Made by a program: the position numbers and the translations under genes
Notes under the pieces: model-generated
The model's input: the letters and a program-made list of their open reading frames with translations, nothing else
What the model was told of the DNA's origin: nothing
Databases searched by the model: none
Shown: positions 1-5,150 of the stretch, one piece after another
How positions within the stretch are numbered: position 1 is the first letter of the stretch
Layout: each line of letters opens with the position of its first letter
DNA from: Opitutia bacterium UBA7397
GTDB taxonomy: Bacteria; Verrucomicrobiota; Verrucomicrobiia; Opitutales; UBA953
Length of the DNA stretch: 5,326 bases
Direction of reading: 5' to 3'
Assembly (NCBI GenBank): GCA_002470605.1
Contig: DKND01000123.1
Span: 7,470 to 12,795, forward strand

Positions 1-638
1 GCCGCCGCGACCGCGATGTCTTGCGTGGCTTCGCCCAGAAACACGGCTTGGCCATTTTGTGCGATGAAGTCTTTCTGGATTATCCGGCAGAGGGCGTCGC
101 TTCGCCAGGCACGTGGGCAGGGGAGGCGCAAGTCGCCACGTTTGTTTTGAGCGGGCTTTCCAAGGTCGCCCTGACCCCTCAATTGAAGCTCGGTTGGATC
201 GCCGTCGCCGGGCCGATTGATTTCGCAATGGAAGCCTGTCGCCGCCTAGAGCATATCGCGGACGCTTTTCTTTCGGTAAATACGCCAGCTCAGTTAGCCC
301 TACCTGATTTGCTTCGCCGGGCTGAGCCATTACGGGCTTCGGTGCGGGCACGGGTGGCCCAAGGTGATGCGGCCGTCCGTCTTTGGGCGACCAATTCGGG
401 CAGCCGTTGTACTGTTTTACCCCGGGCCTCAGGCTGGTCTGCGATTATCACCCTCCCTCCCGGGGTTTCGGAGGAGAAGCTCCTTCTTAATGCGATTGAT
501 GAGGGGGTTTGGGCTCACCCGGGTTATTTTTACGGTATGGCGGCTATCACTCAGAGTGTCGTTTTAAGCCTTTTGACCCCGCCAGACACGCTTTCGGCAG
601 GGCTTCAGGCCTTGGATCGGGCTTTGAAACGGAGTTAG
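1..638 (+). CDS. PLP-dependent aminotransferase, class I/II (C-terminal part)
   Basis: This is a 5'-truncated fold-type I aminotransferase. It is open at the window edge, with its first whole codon at base 3, so the TTG at 21 is not a real start. About 211 residues remain of a family that usually has 380-400. Fragment residues 21-27 read DEVFLDY, the stretch whose Asp binds the pyridine nitrogen of PLP. SGLSKVA follows, and its Lys at residue 54 should form the Schiff base. PQLKLGW comes next, where the usual phosphate-binding Arg of the RLGW motif is Lys. The small C-terminal domain is recognisable (GWSAIITLPPG, then GVWAHPGYFYG), but the normal R-L-S strand, whose Arg holds the substrate carboxylate, reads VVLSLLTPP. 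Enzymes of this class transfer amino groups between amino and 2-oxo acids in the cytoplasm. The missing Arg makes the substrate unpredictable, and an unusual substrate or a lyase-type reaction is possible. The family is secure; the specific enzyme is not recognised. Confidence 0.88.
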   Translation, partial: RRDRDVLRGFAQKHGLAILCDEVFLDYPAEGVASPGTWAGEAQVATFVLSGLSKVALTPQLKLGWIAVAGPIDFAMEACRRLEHIADAFLSVNTPAQLALPDLLRRAEPLRASVRARVAQGDAAVRLWATNSGSRCTVLPRASGWSAIITLPPGVSEEKLLLNAIDEGVWAHPGYFYGMAAITQSVVLSLLTPPDTLSAGLQALDRALKRS

Positions 639-649
639 TCGACCAATTA

Positions 650-664
650 CCGCTTGCCAAGCGG
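650..664 (+). other. Short perfect hairpin after the aminotransferase gene
   Basis: CCGCTT and AAGCGG form a perfect 6-bp stem around a 3-base GCC loop, 11 bases after the aminotransferase stop codon. No T-run follows, so it is not a standard intrinsic terminator. It could be part of the rpmB leader structure, a weak termination or processing site, or chance. Confidence 0.35.
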
Positions 665-671
665 CTCAGCA

Positions 672-699
672 CTCCTTTGCTCCGACTTTCCAAAAGGAG
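672..699 (+). promoter_or_regulatory. rpmB ribosome binding site with SD-covering inverted repeat
   Basis: AAGGAG at 694-699 is a strong Shine-Dalgarno sequence 10 bases before the rpmB ATG. CTCCTTT at 672-678 is a perfect 7-base complement of AAAGGAG at 693-699, giving a stem with a 14-base loop. A competing pairing is possible between GCTCC at 679-683 and GGAGC at 696-700. Either fold would hide the ribosome binding site, as in translational control of ribosomal protein genes. The complementarity is seen directly; the regulatory role is inferred. Confidence 0.5.
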
Positions 700-709
700 C
701 TCGAACACT

Positions 710-940
710 ATGTCCCGTATCTGCAGCGTCACCGGCAAGCGCCCTCACAAAGGCCGTCGTATCATTCACCGTGGTCAATCCAAGAAGAGCGGTGGTATCG
801 GCTTCCAGCTGGTCAAACAGACCAAGCGCGTTTTCCGTCCCAACGTCCAACGCATCCGCGTGCTCCAGCCTAATGGTTCGGTTAAGCGCCAGTGGGTGTC
901 CGTCAAGGCGATCAAGGCTGGTCTCGTCACCAAGGCCTAA
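710..940 (+). CDS. rpmB: 50S ribosomal protein L28 (bL28)
   Basis: This encodes a 76-residue basic protein of normal bL28 length, a structural component of the large ribosomal subunit. The N-terminus is the family signature MSRICSVTGKRP, followed by a Lys/Arg-rich loop (KKSGGIGF), the TKRVFRPNVQRIRV strand, and a C-terminal helix region ending KAIKAGLVTKA. The first zinc-ligand position is a single Cys with no second Cys three residues later, so this is the zinc-free form of L28. The ATG at 710 is chosen because it starts exactly at the conserved N-terminus and has AAGGAG 10 bases upstream; the same frame is open much further upstream but only overlaps the aminotransferase gene. L33, which often accompanies L28, is not here. 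The gene has its own terminator downstream and is probably transcribed alone or from upstream readthrough. Confidence 0.97.
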   Translation: MSRICSVTGKRPHKGRRIIHRGQSKKSGGIGFQLVKQTKRVFRPNVQRIRVLQPNGSVKRQWVSVKAIKAGLVTKA

Positions 941-946
941 CCCCTC

Positions 947-962
947 TCTCCGATAGCGGAGA
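947..962 (+). other. Small hairpin before the rpmB terminator
   Basis: TCTCCG and CGGAGA form a perfect 6-bp stem with the loop ATAG, starting 7 bases after the rpmB stop codon and ending 9 bases before the main terminator stem. It has no T-run. It may help stabilise the mRNA end or assist termination. Confidence 0.4.
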
Positions 963-970
963 AATAAAGA

Positions 971-993
971 CCCGCCAACTGGCGGGTTTTTTT
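971..993 (+). terminator. Intrinsic terminator of rpmB
   Basis: CCCGCC and GGCGGG form a 6-bp GC-only stem (7 bp if the flanking A-T pair closes) with an AACT loop, followed directly by seven T residues. It lies 31 bases after the rpmB stop codon. It should separate rpmB from the mgtA unit, so mgtA probably needs its own promoter in the short region after it. Confidence 0.93.
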
Positions 994-1046
994 GTGCCTT
1001 AGGCCTCCGCCGGTCACCTGTCCGTAACGCTCTTGCTACTCAAAGC

Positions 1047-1054
1047 GGGGGAGG
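1047..1054 (+). promoter_or_regulatory. Strong Shine-Dalgarno sequence upstream of mgtA, in another frame
   Basis: GGGGGAGG ends 9 bases before the ATG at 1064, ideal spacing for that start. It is 64 bases from the mgtA ATG, too far to serve it directly. CCTCC at 1004-1008 is complementary to its core, and TCACC at 1014-1018 could instead pair with GGTGA at 1057-1061. These are two mutually incompatible short pairings that could open or close the site. Confidence 0.5.
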
Positions 1055-1063
1055 TCGGTGAGT

Positions 1064-1246
1064 ATGGGCTGGCTGGTCGACAAGGCGCTAGCTAAGCTTG
1101 AGCTTCTCTTTTGTCGTCATGCCCGAGAAGAAGCCCATCGCGGAAGCCCCGCACCGCACAGCCAGATTGCTATGTGGTCCGGAGGAAGAGGCATTTGTCG
1201 CCTTAAACGCCCGTCGGGAGGGCCTTACGGCGGCCGAGGTCGCTGA
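1064..1246 (+). CDS. Possible leader ORF or shifted N-terminus of MgtA
   Basis: This is an open frame of 60 codons with an ATG and an excellent SD sequence, overlapping the first 128 bases of mgtA in a different frame. Its first 16 residues (MGWLVDKALAKLELLF) would form an amphipathic helix, reminiscent of the amphipathic extreme N-terminus of enterobacterial MgtA. After that the translation becomes Gly/Arg/Ser/Pro-rich (ending GGPYGGRGR) and looks like a shadow of mgtA. Three readings are possible. It may be a regulatory leader ORF, comparable in position to mgtL of enteric bacteria. It may be the true start of MgtA, separated by a one-base shift at the TTTT at 1109-1112. Or it may be fortuitous. 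The SD and start are seen; expression is uncertain. Confidence 0.3.
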   Translation: MGWLVDKALAKLELLFCRHAREEAHRGSPAPHSQIAMWSGGRGICRLKRPSGGPYGGRGR

Positions 1247-3761
1247 GCGTCTGGAAGCTTTCGGGCCCAATTCGGTCACCGCTCCTCGCCCGCGCCCAAT
1301 CATCGAATTGCTCCGCAAGTTCAAGGAGCCACTGGTCGTACAACTGATCGTGATCTGCGTACTCTCGTTCATCTTCGAGGACGACGAAACTAAGCGTATC
1401 CTTAGCACTACGCTGGTCGGCGGCATGGTGTTCTTCTCGGTCTTCCTCTCTTATTTCCAGGAAAGCCGCTCCGCCGCGACGATTGCGAAGTTGCAGGCGA
1501 TGGTGAAATCGACCTGCGATGTCATCCGTGATGGAGTCGAAATCACCGTGCCCATCGATGAAATCGTCCCCGGGGATATCGTGGTGCTGGCGGCGGGTTC
1601 AATCATTCCGGCGGATTGCCGCGTGATTCAGGCTAAGGACTTTTTCCTTTCGCAGTCGGCGCTCACGGGCGAATCCATGCCGGTCGAGCGTGTGGTGATG
1701 GCGACGGTCACGGGAGATGTTTCCGCCCAAGAGTGCCCCAACGGTTGCCTGATGGGGAGCAATGTGCAAAGCGGTTCGGCCAAGGCCCTCGTGCTCGCCA
1801 CCGGCCGCGATACGCAGTTCGGCGCGATGTCCGCCCGGCTGGTCGAACGTAAGGATGCCACGGCCTTCGAGCGCGGGACTCGCGAGTTCGTGTGGATGAT
1901 GATCCGCATGATGCTCGTGATGGTCACTTTGACTTTCGGGTTCAGCGCCTGGCGTACGCATAACTCAAATCCCAACGGTTATTTAACTGACGCTTTCCTT
2001 TTTTCCCTGACGGTCGCAGTCGGTCTTACGCCGGAAATGTTGCCGATGATACTGGCGGCCTGTCTTTCGAAGGGCGCCCGTTCGCTCGCCCGGCTCAAGG
2101 TCGTAATGAAACGGCTTGATGCCATTCAGAACCTAGGGGCGATGGATATCTTCTGTACGGATAAGACCGGCACGCTCACGCAGGACCATATCGTGCTTCA
2201 GCGCCATGTCGACGTCATCGGCCGCGACTCCGAAGACGTTCTGCGTTACGCGTGGATGAATTCCTATTACCAGACGGGCCTCCGCAATCTGCTCGACCGT
2301 GCGATTCTTAACCGGACCGACCTCGACGTCGAGCGGAGCTGCCGCAAGGTCGACGAAATTCCCTTCGACTTCCAGCGCCGACGGATGTCGGTCGTCGTCG
2401 ACCACGAAGGCGACCACTTGCTGATCTGCAAAGGTGCCGTGGAAGAAATTCTTTCCGTCTGCGATCGCTATCAGATCGACGACGAAATCCACACCATGAT
2501 TCCGTTGATCAAGGACGAAGTTATGGAGGAATATCGCTCGCTTTCCTCCCAAGGCTTCCGGGTCATCGCGCTTGGTTATCGGGAGTTCGATCGTTCGAAG
2601 GAAGTTTTCGGCACGGCCGATGAAGCCAGCCTGGTCTTGCTCGGTTACCTTGCCTTCTTTGATCCGCCCAAAGAAACCGCCGCTACGGCTCTTGCCGGGC
2701 TCCGTGCCCGTGGCGTCCGGGCGAAAATCCTGACGGGTGATAACGAACTGGTTTCCCGCAAGGTCTGCGCGGATGTCGGCATGCCCGTGGGGCGGATCCT
2801 CACGGGAGCTCAGCTGGCCTCGATGGATAAGACGACCTTTGACGCCGCCGTGCTCGAGGCTGACATCATGGCCCGCTTGACGCCCTCGCAGAAGGAGCAG
2901 GTCATCCGTTCGCTCAAGGCCCAAGGGCATACGGTCGGCTTCATGGGCGACGGGATTAATGACGTGCTCGCCCTTAAGGCCGCCGACGTCGGCATCTCCG
3001 TCGATACGGCCGTCGATGTCGCCAAGGAATCCGCCGACGCCGTCCTGCTTGAAAAATCGCTCCTGGTCTTGGTTGACGGCATCGATGAGGGCCGGCGCAT
3101 CTTCTGTAATATCGAAAAATATATCCGGATGGGCGCCTCCTCCAACTTTGGCAACATGTTCTCGGTCTTGGGCGCTGCGATACTCCTGCCGTTCCAGCCG
3201 CTCAGCCCGATCCTGATCCTACTCAACAATTTCATCTACGATTTTTCGCAGACGGCGATTCCGTTTGACCGGGTGGAGAGCGACCAGATTTCCAAGCCGC
3301 GTCAGTGGAATATCAGCGGTATCCGCGGTTTCATGGTCTGGCTTGGTCCGGTGTCTTCGCTTTTCGATTATCTCACCTTCGCGCTGATGTTTTTTGTGGT
3401 CTGCCCGGCCGCCTGCGGCGGCGCTTGGGGTCAGCTCGATGAGGCCGGCCGGCTTCAGTTCGTAATCCTGTTCCATACCGGCTGGTTCATCGAGTCGAAC
3501 ATCACCCAGACGCTCGTCGTGCACGTCATCCGTTCGGCGCAGATGCCCTTCATCCGTTCCCGAGCATCTTGGCAGCTTACGCTGACCACCTGCGCCGCAA
3601 TCTGCTTCGCTTGTTGGCTGACCTTCTCGCCTTGGACCAAGGGGCTTGGACTTGCGGGTGCGTCCTTGGGCGCGACCTATTGGGCCGCCCTCGCGCTGAT
3701 GACGGTTGCCTACGTGACCCTCGCTCACTTGATTGCTCGTCCGCGCCTTCAGGCCGCCTGA
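1119..3761 (+). CDS. mgtA: Magnesium-transporting P-type ATPase (P3B, MgtA family)
   Basis: This is an 880-residue inner-membrane pump. MgtA/MgtB proteins import Mg2+ using ATP when external magnesium is low. The order is canonical: an N-terminal PEEEAF...GLTAAEV segment; membrane helices near 72-88 and 96-116; actuator domain with LTGES (TGES 183-186); helices near 258-277 and 291-316 with PEMLP at 305-309; phosphorylation motif CTDKTGTLT with Asp348; nucleotide domain with CKGA (Lys438); TGDN 539-542; hinge GDGIND 610-615; and six C-terminal helices from about 672. The stretches VGLTPEMLPM, LDAIQNLGAMDI, YQTGL and YDFSQTAIPFD (707-715) are specific to the MgtA clade. The hinge reads NDVLAL where most P-type ATPases have NDAPAL. 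The ATG at 1119 is preferred over the TTG at 1098; an in-frame TAG at 1089-1091 blocks further extension, and neither start has an SD. An EIIA-like gene follows after 13 bases. Family assignment is very secure; the exact N-terminus is not. Confidence 0.95.
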   Translation: MPEKKPIAEAPHRTARLLCGPEEEAFVALNARREGLTAAEVAERLEAFGPNSVTAPRPRPIIELLRKFKEPLVVQLIVICVLSFIFEDDETKRILSTTLVGGMVFFSVFLSYFQESRSAATIAKLQAMVKSTCDVIRDGVEITVPIDEIVPGDIVVLAAGSIIPADCRVIQAKDFFLSQSALTGESMPVERVVMATVTGDVSAQECPNGCLMGSNVQSGSAKALVLATGRDTQFGAMSARLVERKDATAFERGTREFVWMMIRMMLVMVTLTFGFSAWRTHNSNPNGYLTDAFLFSLTVAVGLTPEMLPMILAACLSKGARSLARLKVVMKRLDAIQNLGAMDIFCTDKTGTLTQDHIVLQRHVDVIGRDSEDVLRYAWMNSYYQTGLRNLLDRAILNRTDLDVERSCRKVDEIPFDFQRRRMSVVVDHEGDHLLICKGAVEEILSVCDRYQIDDEIHTMIPLIKDEVMEEYRSLSSQGFRVIALGYREFDRSKEVFGTADEASLVLLGYLAFFDPPKETAATALAGLRARGVRAKILTGDNELVSRKVCADVGMPVGRILTGAQLASMDKTTFDAAVLEADIMARLTPSQKEQVIRSLKAQGHTVGFMGDGINDVLALKAADVGISVDTAVDVAKESADAVLLEKSLLVLVDGIDEGRRIFCNIEKYIRMGASSNFGNMFSVLGAAILLPFQPLSPILILLNNFIYDFSQTAIPFDRVESDQISKPRQWNISGIRGFMVWLGPVSSLFDYLTFALMFFVVCPAACGGAWGQLDEAGRLQFVILFHTGWFIESNITQTLVVHVIRSAQMPFIRSRASWQLTLTTCAAICFACWLTFSPWTKGLGLAGASLGATYWAALALMTVAYVTLAHLIARPRLQAA

Positions 3762-3774
3762 CCCAAACCCTTCC

Positions 3775-4326
3775 ATGCGCATCCTTCTTGAGGCCCTCCA
3801 AGCCGGCCGTCTGTTCGAGCTCACTGAGACTTCCAAGCGCGGAGCTTTCGAATTCCTGGGCCGCGTGCTCGAAGCTATTCCTGAGATTCCCGACGACTCT
3901 GGCGTGGTCGAGGCCATGTTCGCTCGCGAGGAGACCGGCAACACCGCCATCGCGCCAGGCGTAGCCTGTCCGCATGCCCGCGTCGAAGGCATCAATGCCG
4001 AAATATTTTGCGCGTTGGGTTGGTCGGCTTCTGGCATCGATTACGCCGCGGAGGATGGCAACCGTGTTCACTTGGTCGTAGCCTACTGGATTCCTGACTG
4101 TCAGCGCGTCGGTTTTCTCAAGGAGATGTCCGGGTTAGCCAAGGCGATCACGGCATCGGGCGGCATCGAATCGCTTCGTAAGTGCGAGACGCTCGGTGAA
4201 GTCCGCCACGGCTTGCTTGATTGGGTGACCGTCGCACTTAACGAATCGTCGCCGGATGCTCGCGCCCGCATGCTTCGCCTGAGCGCCAAGCCATCGGCCA
4301 GCGATGACTCTGCTCCGAAATCCTGA
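3775..4326 (+). CDS. PTS EIIA-like regulator (EIIA type 2 / PtsN-like)
   Basis: This encodes a 183-residue soluble protein with a PTS EIIA type 2 fold (fructose/mannitol/Ntr family). The signature is REETGNTAIAPGVACPHARV at residues 51-70, where His67 of PHAR is the expected phosphorylation site; Cys65 occupies a position that is usually aliphatic. The LVVAYWIP strand and the FLKEMSGLAKAI helix continue the domain, and the last 25 or so residues are a polar tail (SAKPSASDDSAPKS) beyond the usual domain of about 150. No EIIB, EIIC or other sugar-PTS gene is nearby, so a regulatory role like EIIANtr is more likely than sugar uptake. The ATG at 3775 is chosen because the frame's earlier codons overlap mgtA; no clear SD is present. 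With 13 bases between the genes, it is probably cotranscribed and translationally coupled with mgtA. Control of the ATPase or of ion balance is an inference from position. Confidence 0.85.
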   Translation: MRILLEALQAGRLFELTETSKRGAFEFLGRVLEAIPEIPDDSGVVEAMFAREETGNTAIAPGVACPHARVEGINAEIFCALGWSASGIDYAAEDGNRVHLVVAYWIPDCQRVGFLKEMSGLAKAITASGGIESLRKCETLGEVRHGLLDWVTVALNESSPDARARMLRLSAKPSASDDSAPKS

Positions 4327-4332
4327 AGTTAT

Positions 4333-4734
4333 TTAGTTGGCAAAACGGTGCCAGAGGACGGCGCCCCAGATGGCCACGGCGATCACGATCGTCAGGAAGA
4401 CGGCGGCGCTGCCCATGTCTTTGGCGCGTTTGGCCAAAGGGTGGCGCTCAAGTGAGATATGATCCGTATTCGCTTCGATGGCCGAGTTGATAAGCTCGAC
4501 GATGAGGATGAGTTGCAGGACCGAAAAGAGGAGGGCGTGCTCGAGCAGGTTGATACCAGGAATGAGCCATGCGAGAATTGACAAGGGGATGACGACCATG
4601 AGCTCCTGCTTGAAGGCCTCTTCATGTTTAGCCGCCGCCCGAAGTCCGTCCCACGTGTACCTGAGTGCATTGATCAGTCGGGAAAGGCCCCCCTTGGATT
4701 TCATGGTTTGGCCGTAAGGCGTCGGGTTTTGCAT
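4333..4734 (-). CDS. dgkA: Diacylglycerol kinase, prokaryotic DgkA family
   Basis: This encodes a 133-residue integral membrane kinase that phosphorylates diacylglycerol (or, in some relatives, undecaprenol) at the inner membrane. The family core is intact: an amphipathic start RLINALRYTWDGLRAA, EEAF near 38-41, three membrane helices near 48-65, 70-90 and 109-128, and the active-site segments VELINSAIEA (Glu80, Asn83, Glu87) and AKDMGSAAV (Lys105, Asp106). These match E. coli Glu69, Asn72, Glu76, Lys94 and Asp95 with a constant offset of 11. Starting at the internal Met11 (4704) would give 123 residues, nearly the E. coli length of 122; neither start has a visible SD, so the start is undecided. 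The gene is convergent with the EIIA-like gene, with stops six bases apart, and divergent from rpoZ. DgkA returns diacylglycerol released from phospholipid-derived envelope decoration to phosphatidic acid; which substrate is used here cannot be told. Confidence 0.95.
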   Translation of the reverse strand: MQNPTPYGQTMKSKGGLSRLINALRYTWDGLRAAAKHEEAFKQELMVVIPLSILAWLIPGINLLEHALLFSVLQLILIVELINSAIEANTDHISLERHPLAKRAKDMGSAAVFLTIVIAVAIWGAVLWHRFAN

Positions 4735-4830
4735 GAGCTAAGGAGTGTTATTGGCCGTTAAAGGGGAGGGCAAAGGCAATTTTAGCCCCAAAAATCGCTT
4801 GCCAGAGGGGGGTGCTACCCTAGGTTCTGT

Positions 4831-4850
4831 GGTTCCCTAGTCGGGAAACC
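4831..4850 (+). promoter_or_regulatory. Hairpin in the rpoZ leader, next to the start codon
   Basis: GGTTCCC (4831-4837) and GGGAAACC (4843-4850) pair around a 5-base loop with one bulged A, ending three bases before the rpoZ ATG. No SD is visible, so the hairpin occupies the place of the ribosome binding site. A CCCTAG motif occurs at 4818-4823 and again at 4835-4840. The structure may modulate rpoZ translation, or the message may be read in an SD-independent way. Confidence 0.4.
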
Positions 4851-4853
4851 ACC

Positions 4854-5099
4854 ATGCGCGACGAATACCTCCAGGAAGCCCGTAAAGTCATCCCAGATGC
4901 AAACATTCTAATCAATGTCGTCTCCAAGCGCGTGAAGCAGCTCCGGGCGACGGCTGACTATTCCGTCACCCCTCCTAAGTTCAATCACCTCTTGGGCGAC
5001 GTTTTTGAAAAACTTTCTCCGGAAGACGTGGCATTGCGCGAAATCATCGAAGGCCGCATCACTTGGGAGTTCCGTCCCGAAGATCGCTTGCCTACCTAA
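4854..5099 (+). CDS. rpoZ: DNA-directed RNA polymerase omega subunit (probable)
   Basis: This encodes an 81-residue soluble protein similar in size to bacterial omega (E. coli has 91). Omega clamps the C-terminal part of beta-prime and helps assemble RNA polymerase. The best evidence is ALREIIEGRI at residues 60-69, matching the ALREIEEGLI region of E. coli omega, together with the helix ILINVVSKRVKQL at 18-30, corresponding to the VLVAARRARQM helix. The middle (residues 31-55, TPPKFNHLLGDVFEKL) differs from proteobacterial omega. The ATG at 4854 begins the recognisable helix 1 (RDEYLQEARKVIPDANILI) and is preceded by a hairpin, not an SD. smpB starts 51 bases downstream on the same strand, so the two are probably cotranscribed. 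The protein is too short for certainty from motifs alone, but no better family comes to mind. Confidence 0.8.
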   Translation: MRDEYLQEARKVIPDANILINVVSKRVKQLRATADYSVTPPKFNHLLGDVFEKLSPEDVALREIIEGRITWEFRPEDRLPT

Positions 5100-5115
5100 G
5101 CGCTGGTCCGCTCCA

Positions 5116-5130
5116 GCCGGTTTTTCCGGC
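5116..5130 (+). other. Hairpin between rpoZ and smpB
   Basis: GCCGG and CCGGC form a 5-bp stem with a TTTTT loop, 16 bases after the rpoZ stop codon. CTGG (5103-5106) and CCAG (5113-5116) could form a smaller stem beside it. The T-run is in the loop and not after the stem, so strong termination is unlikely; partial attenuation or an mRNA processing site is possible. Confidence 0.35.
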
Positions 5131-5150
5131 GCGTAGTCTTTTCGTTTCCG

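Noticed and set aside
624..652. TTGAAA at 624 as a -35 element for rpmB
   Set aside because: No acceptable -10 hexamer lies 16-18 bases downstream.
509..940. Upstream extension of the L28 frame to 143 residues
   Set aside because: The added part overlaps the aminotransferase in another frame; the conserved L28 N-terminus and SD fix the start at 710.
1090..1105. Three closely spaced AGCT motifs (1090, 1095, 1101) as an operator
   Set aside because: The unit is a 4-base palindrome that arises easily by chance and the spacing is irregular; it also overlaps possible coding sequence.
1098..1118. TTG at 1098 as the mgtA start
   Set aside because: It has no SD, it is a rare start codon, and the extra residues LSFSFVV resemble no MgtA N-terminus; the ATG at 1119 is preferred, with the caveat given in the first finding.
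1001..1118. M-box type magnesium riboswitch before mgtA
   Set aside because: The region between the terminator and mgtA is only about 120 bases, and I could not find the conserved M-box core sequences; only short local pairings were seen.
2133..2930. Long (265-codon) open frame on the minus strand inside mgtA
   Set aside because: It lies wholly opposite the strongly supported ATPase, has no recognisable motif, and is explained by codon bias in a GC-rich gene.
3219..4037. 272-codon minus-strand open frame across the mgtA/EIIA junction
   Set aside because: It is antisense to two well-supported genes, and its Arg/Gly/Glu-rich composition is typical of shadow frames.
4779..4826. Promoter-like elements in the dgkA-rpoZ gap (TTGCCA at 4799 with TAGGTT at 4821 for rpoZ; TAAAAT on the minus strand at 4784-4779 for dgkA)
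   Set aside because: The matches are partial (TAGGTT has 3 of 6 consensus bases) and the TAAAAT has no good -35 partner, so they are too weak to annotate.
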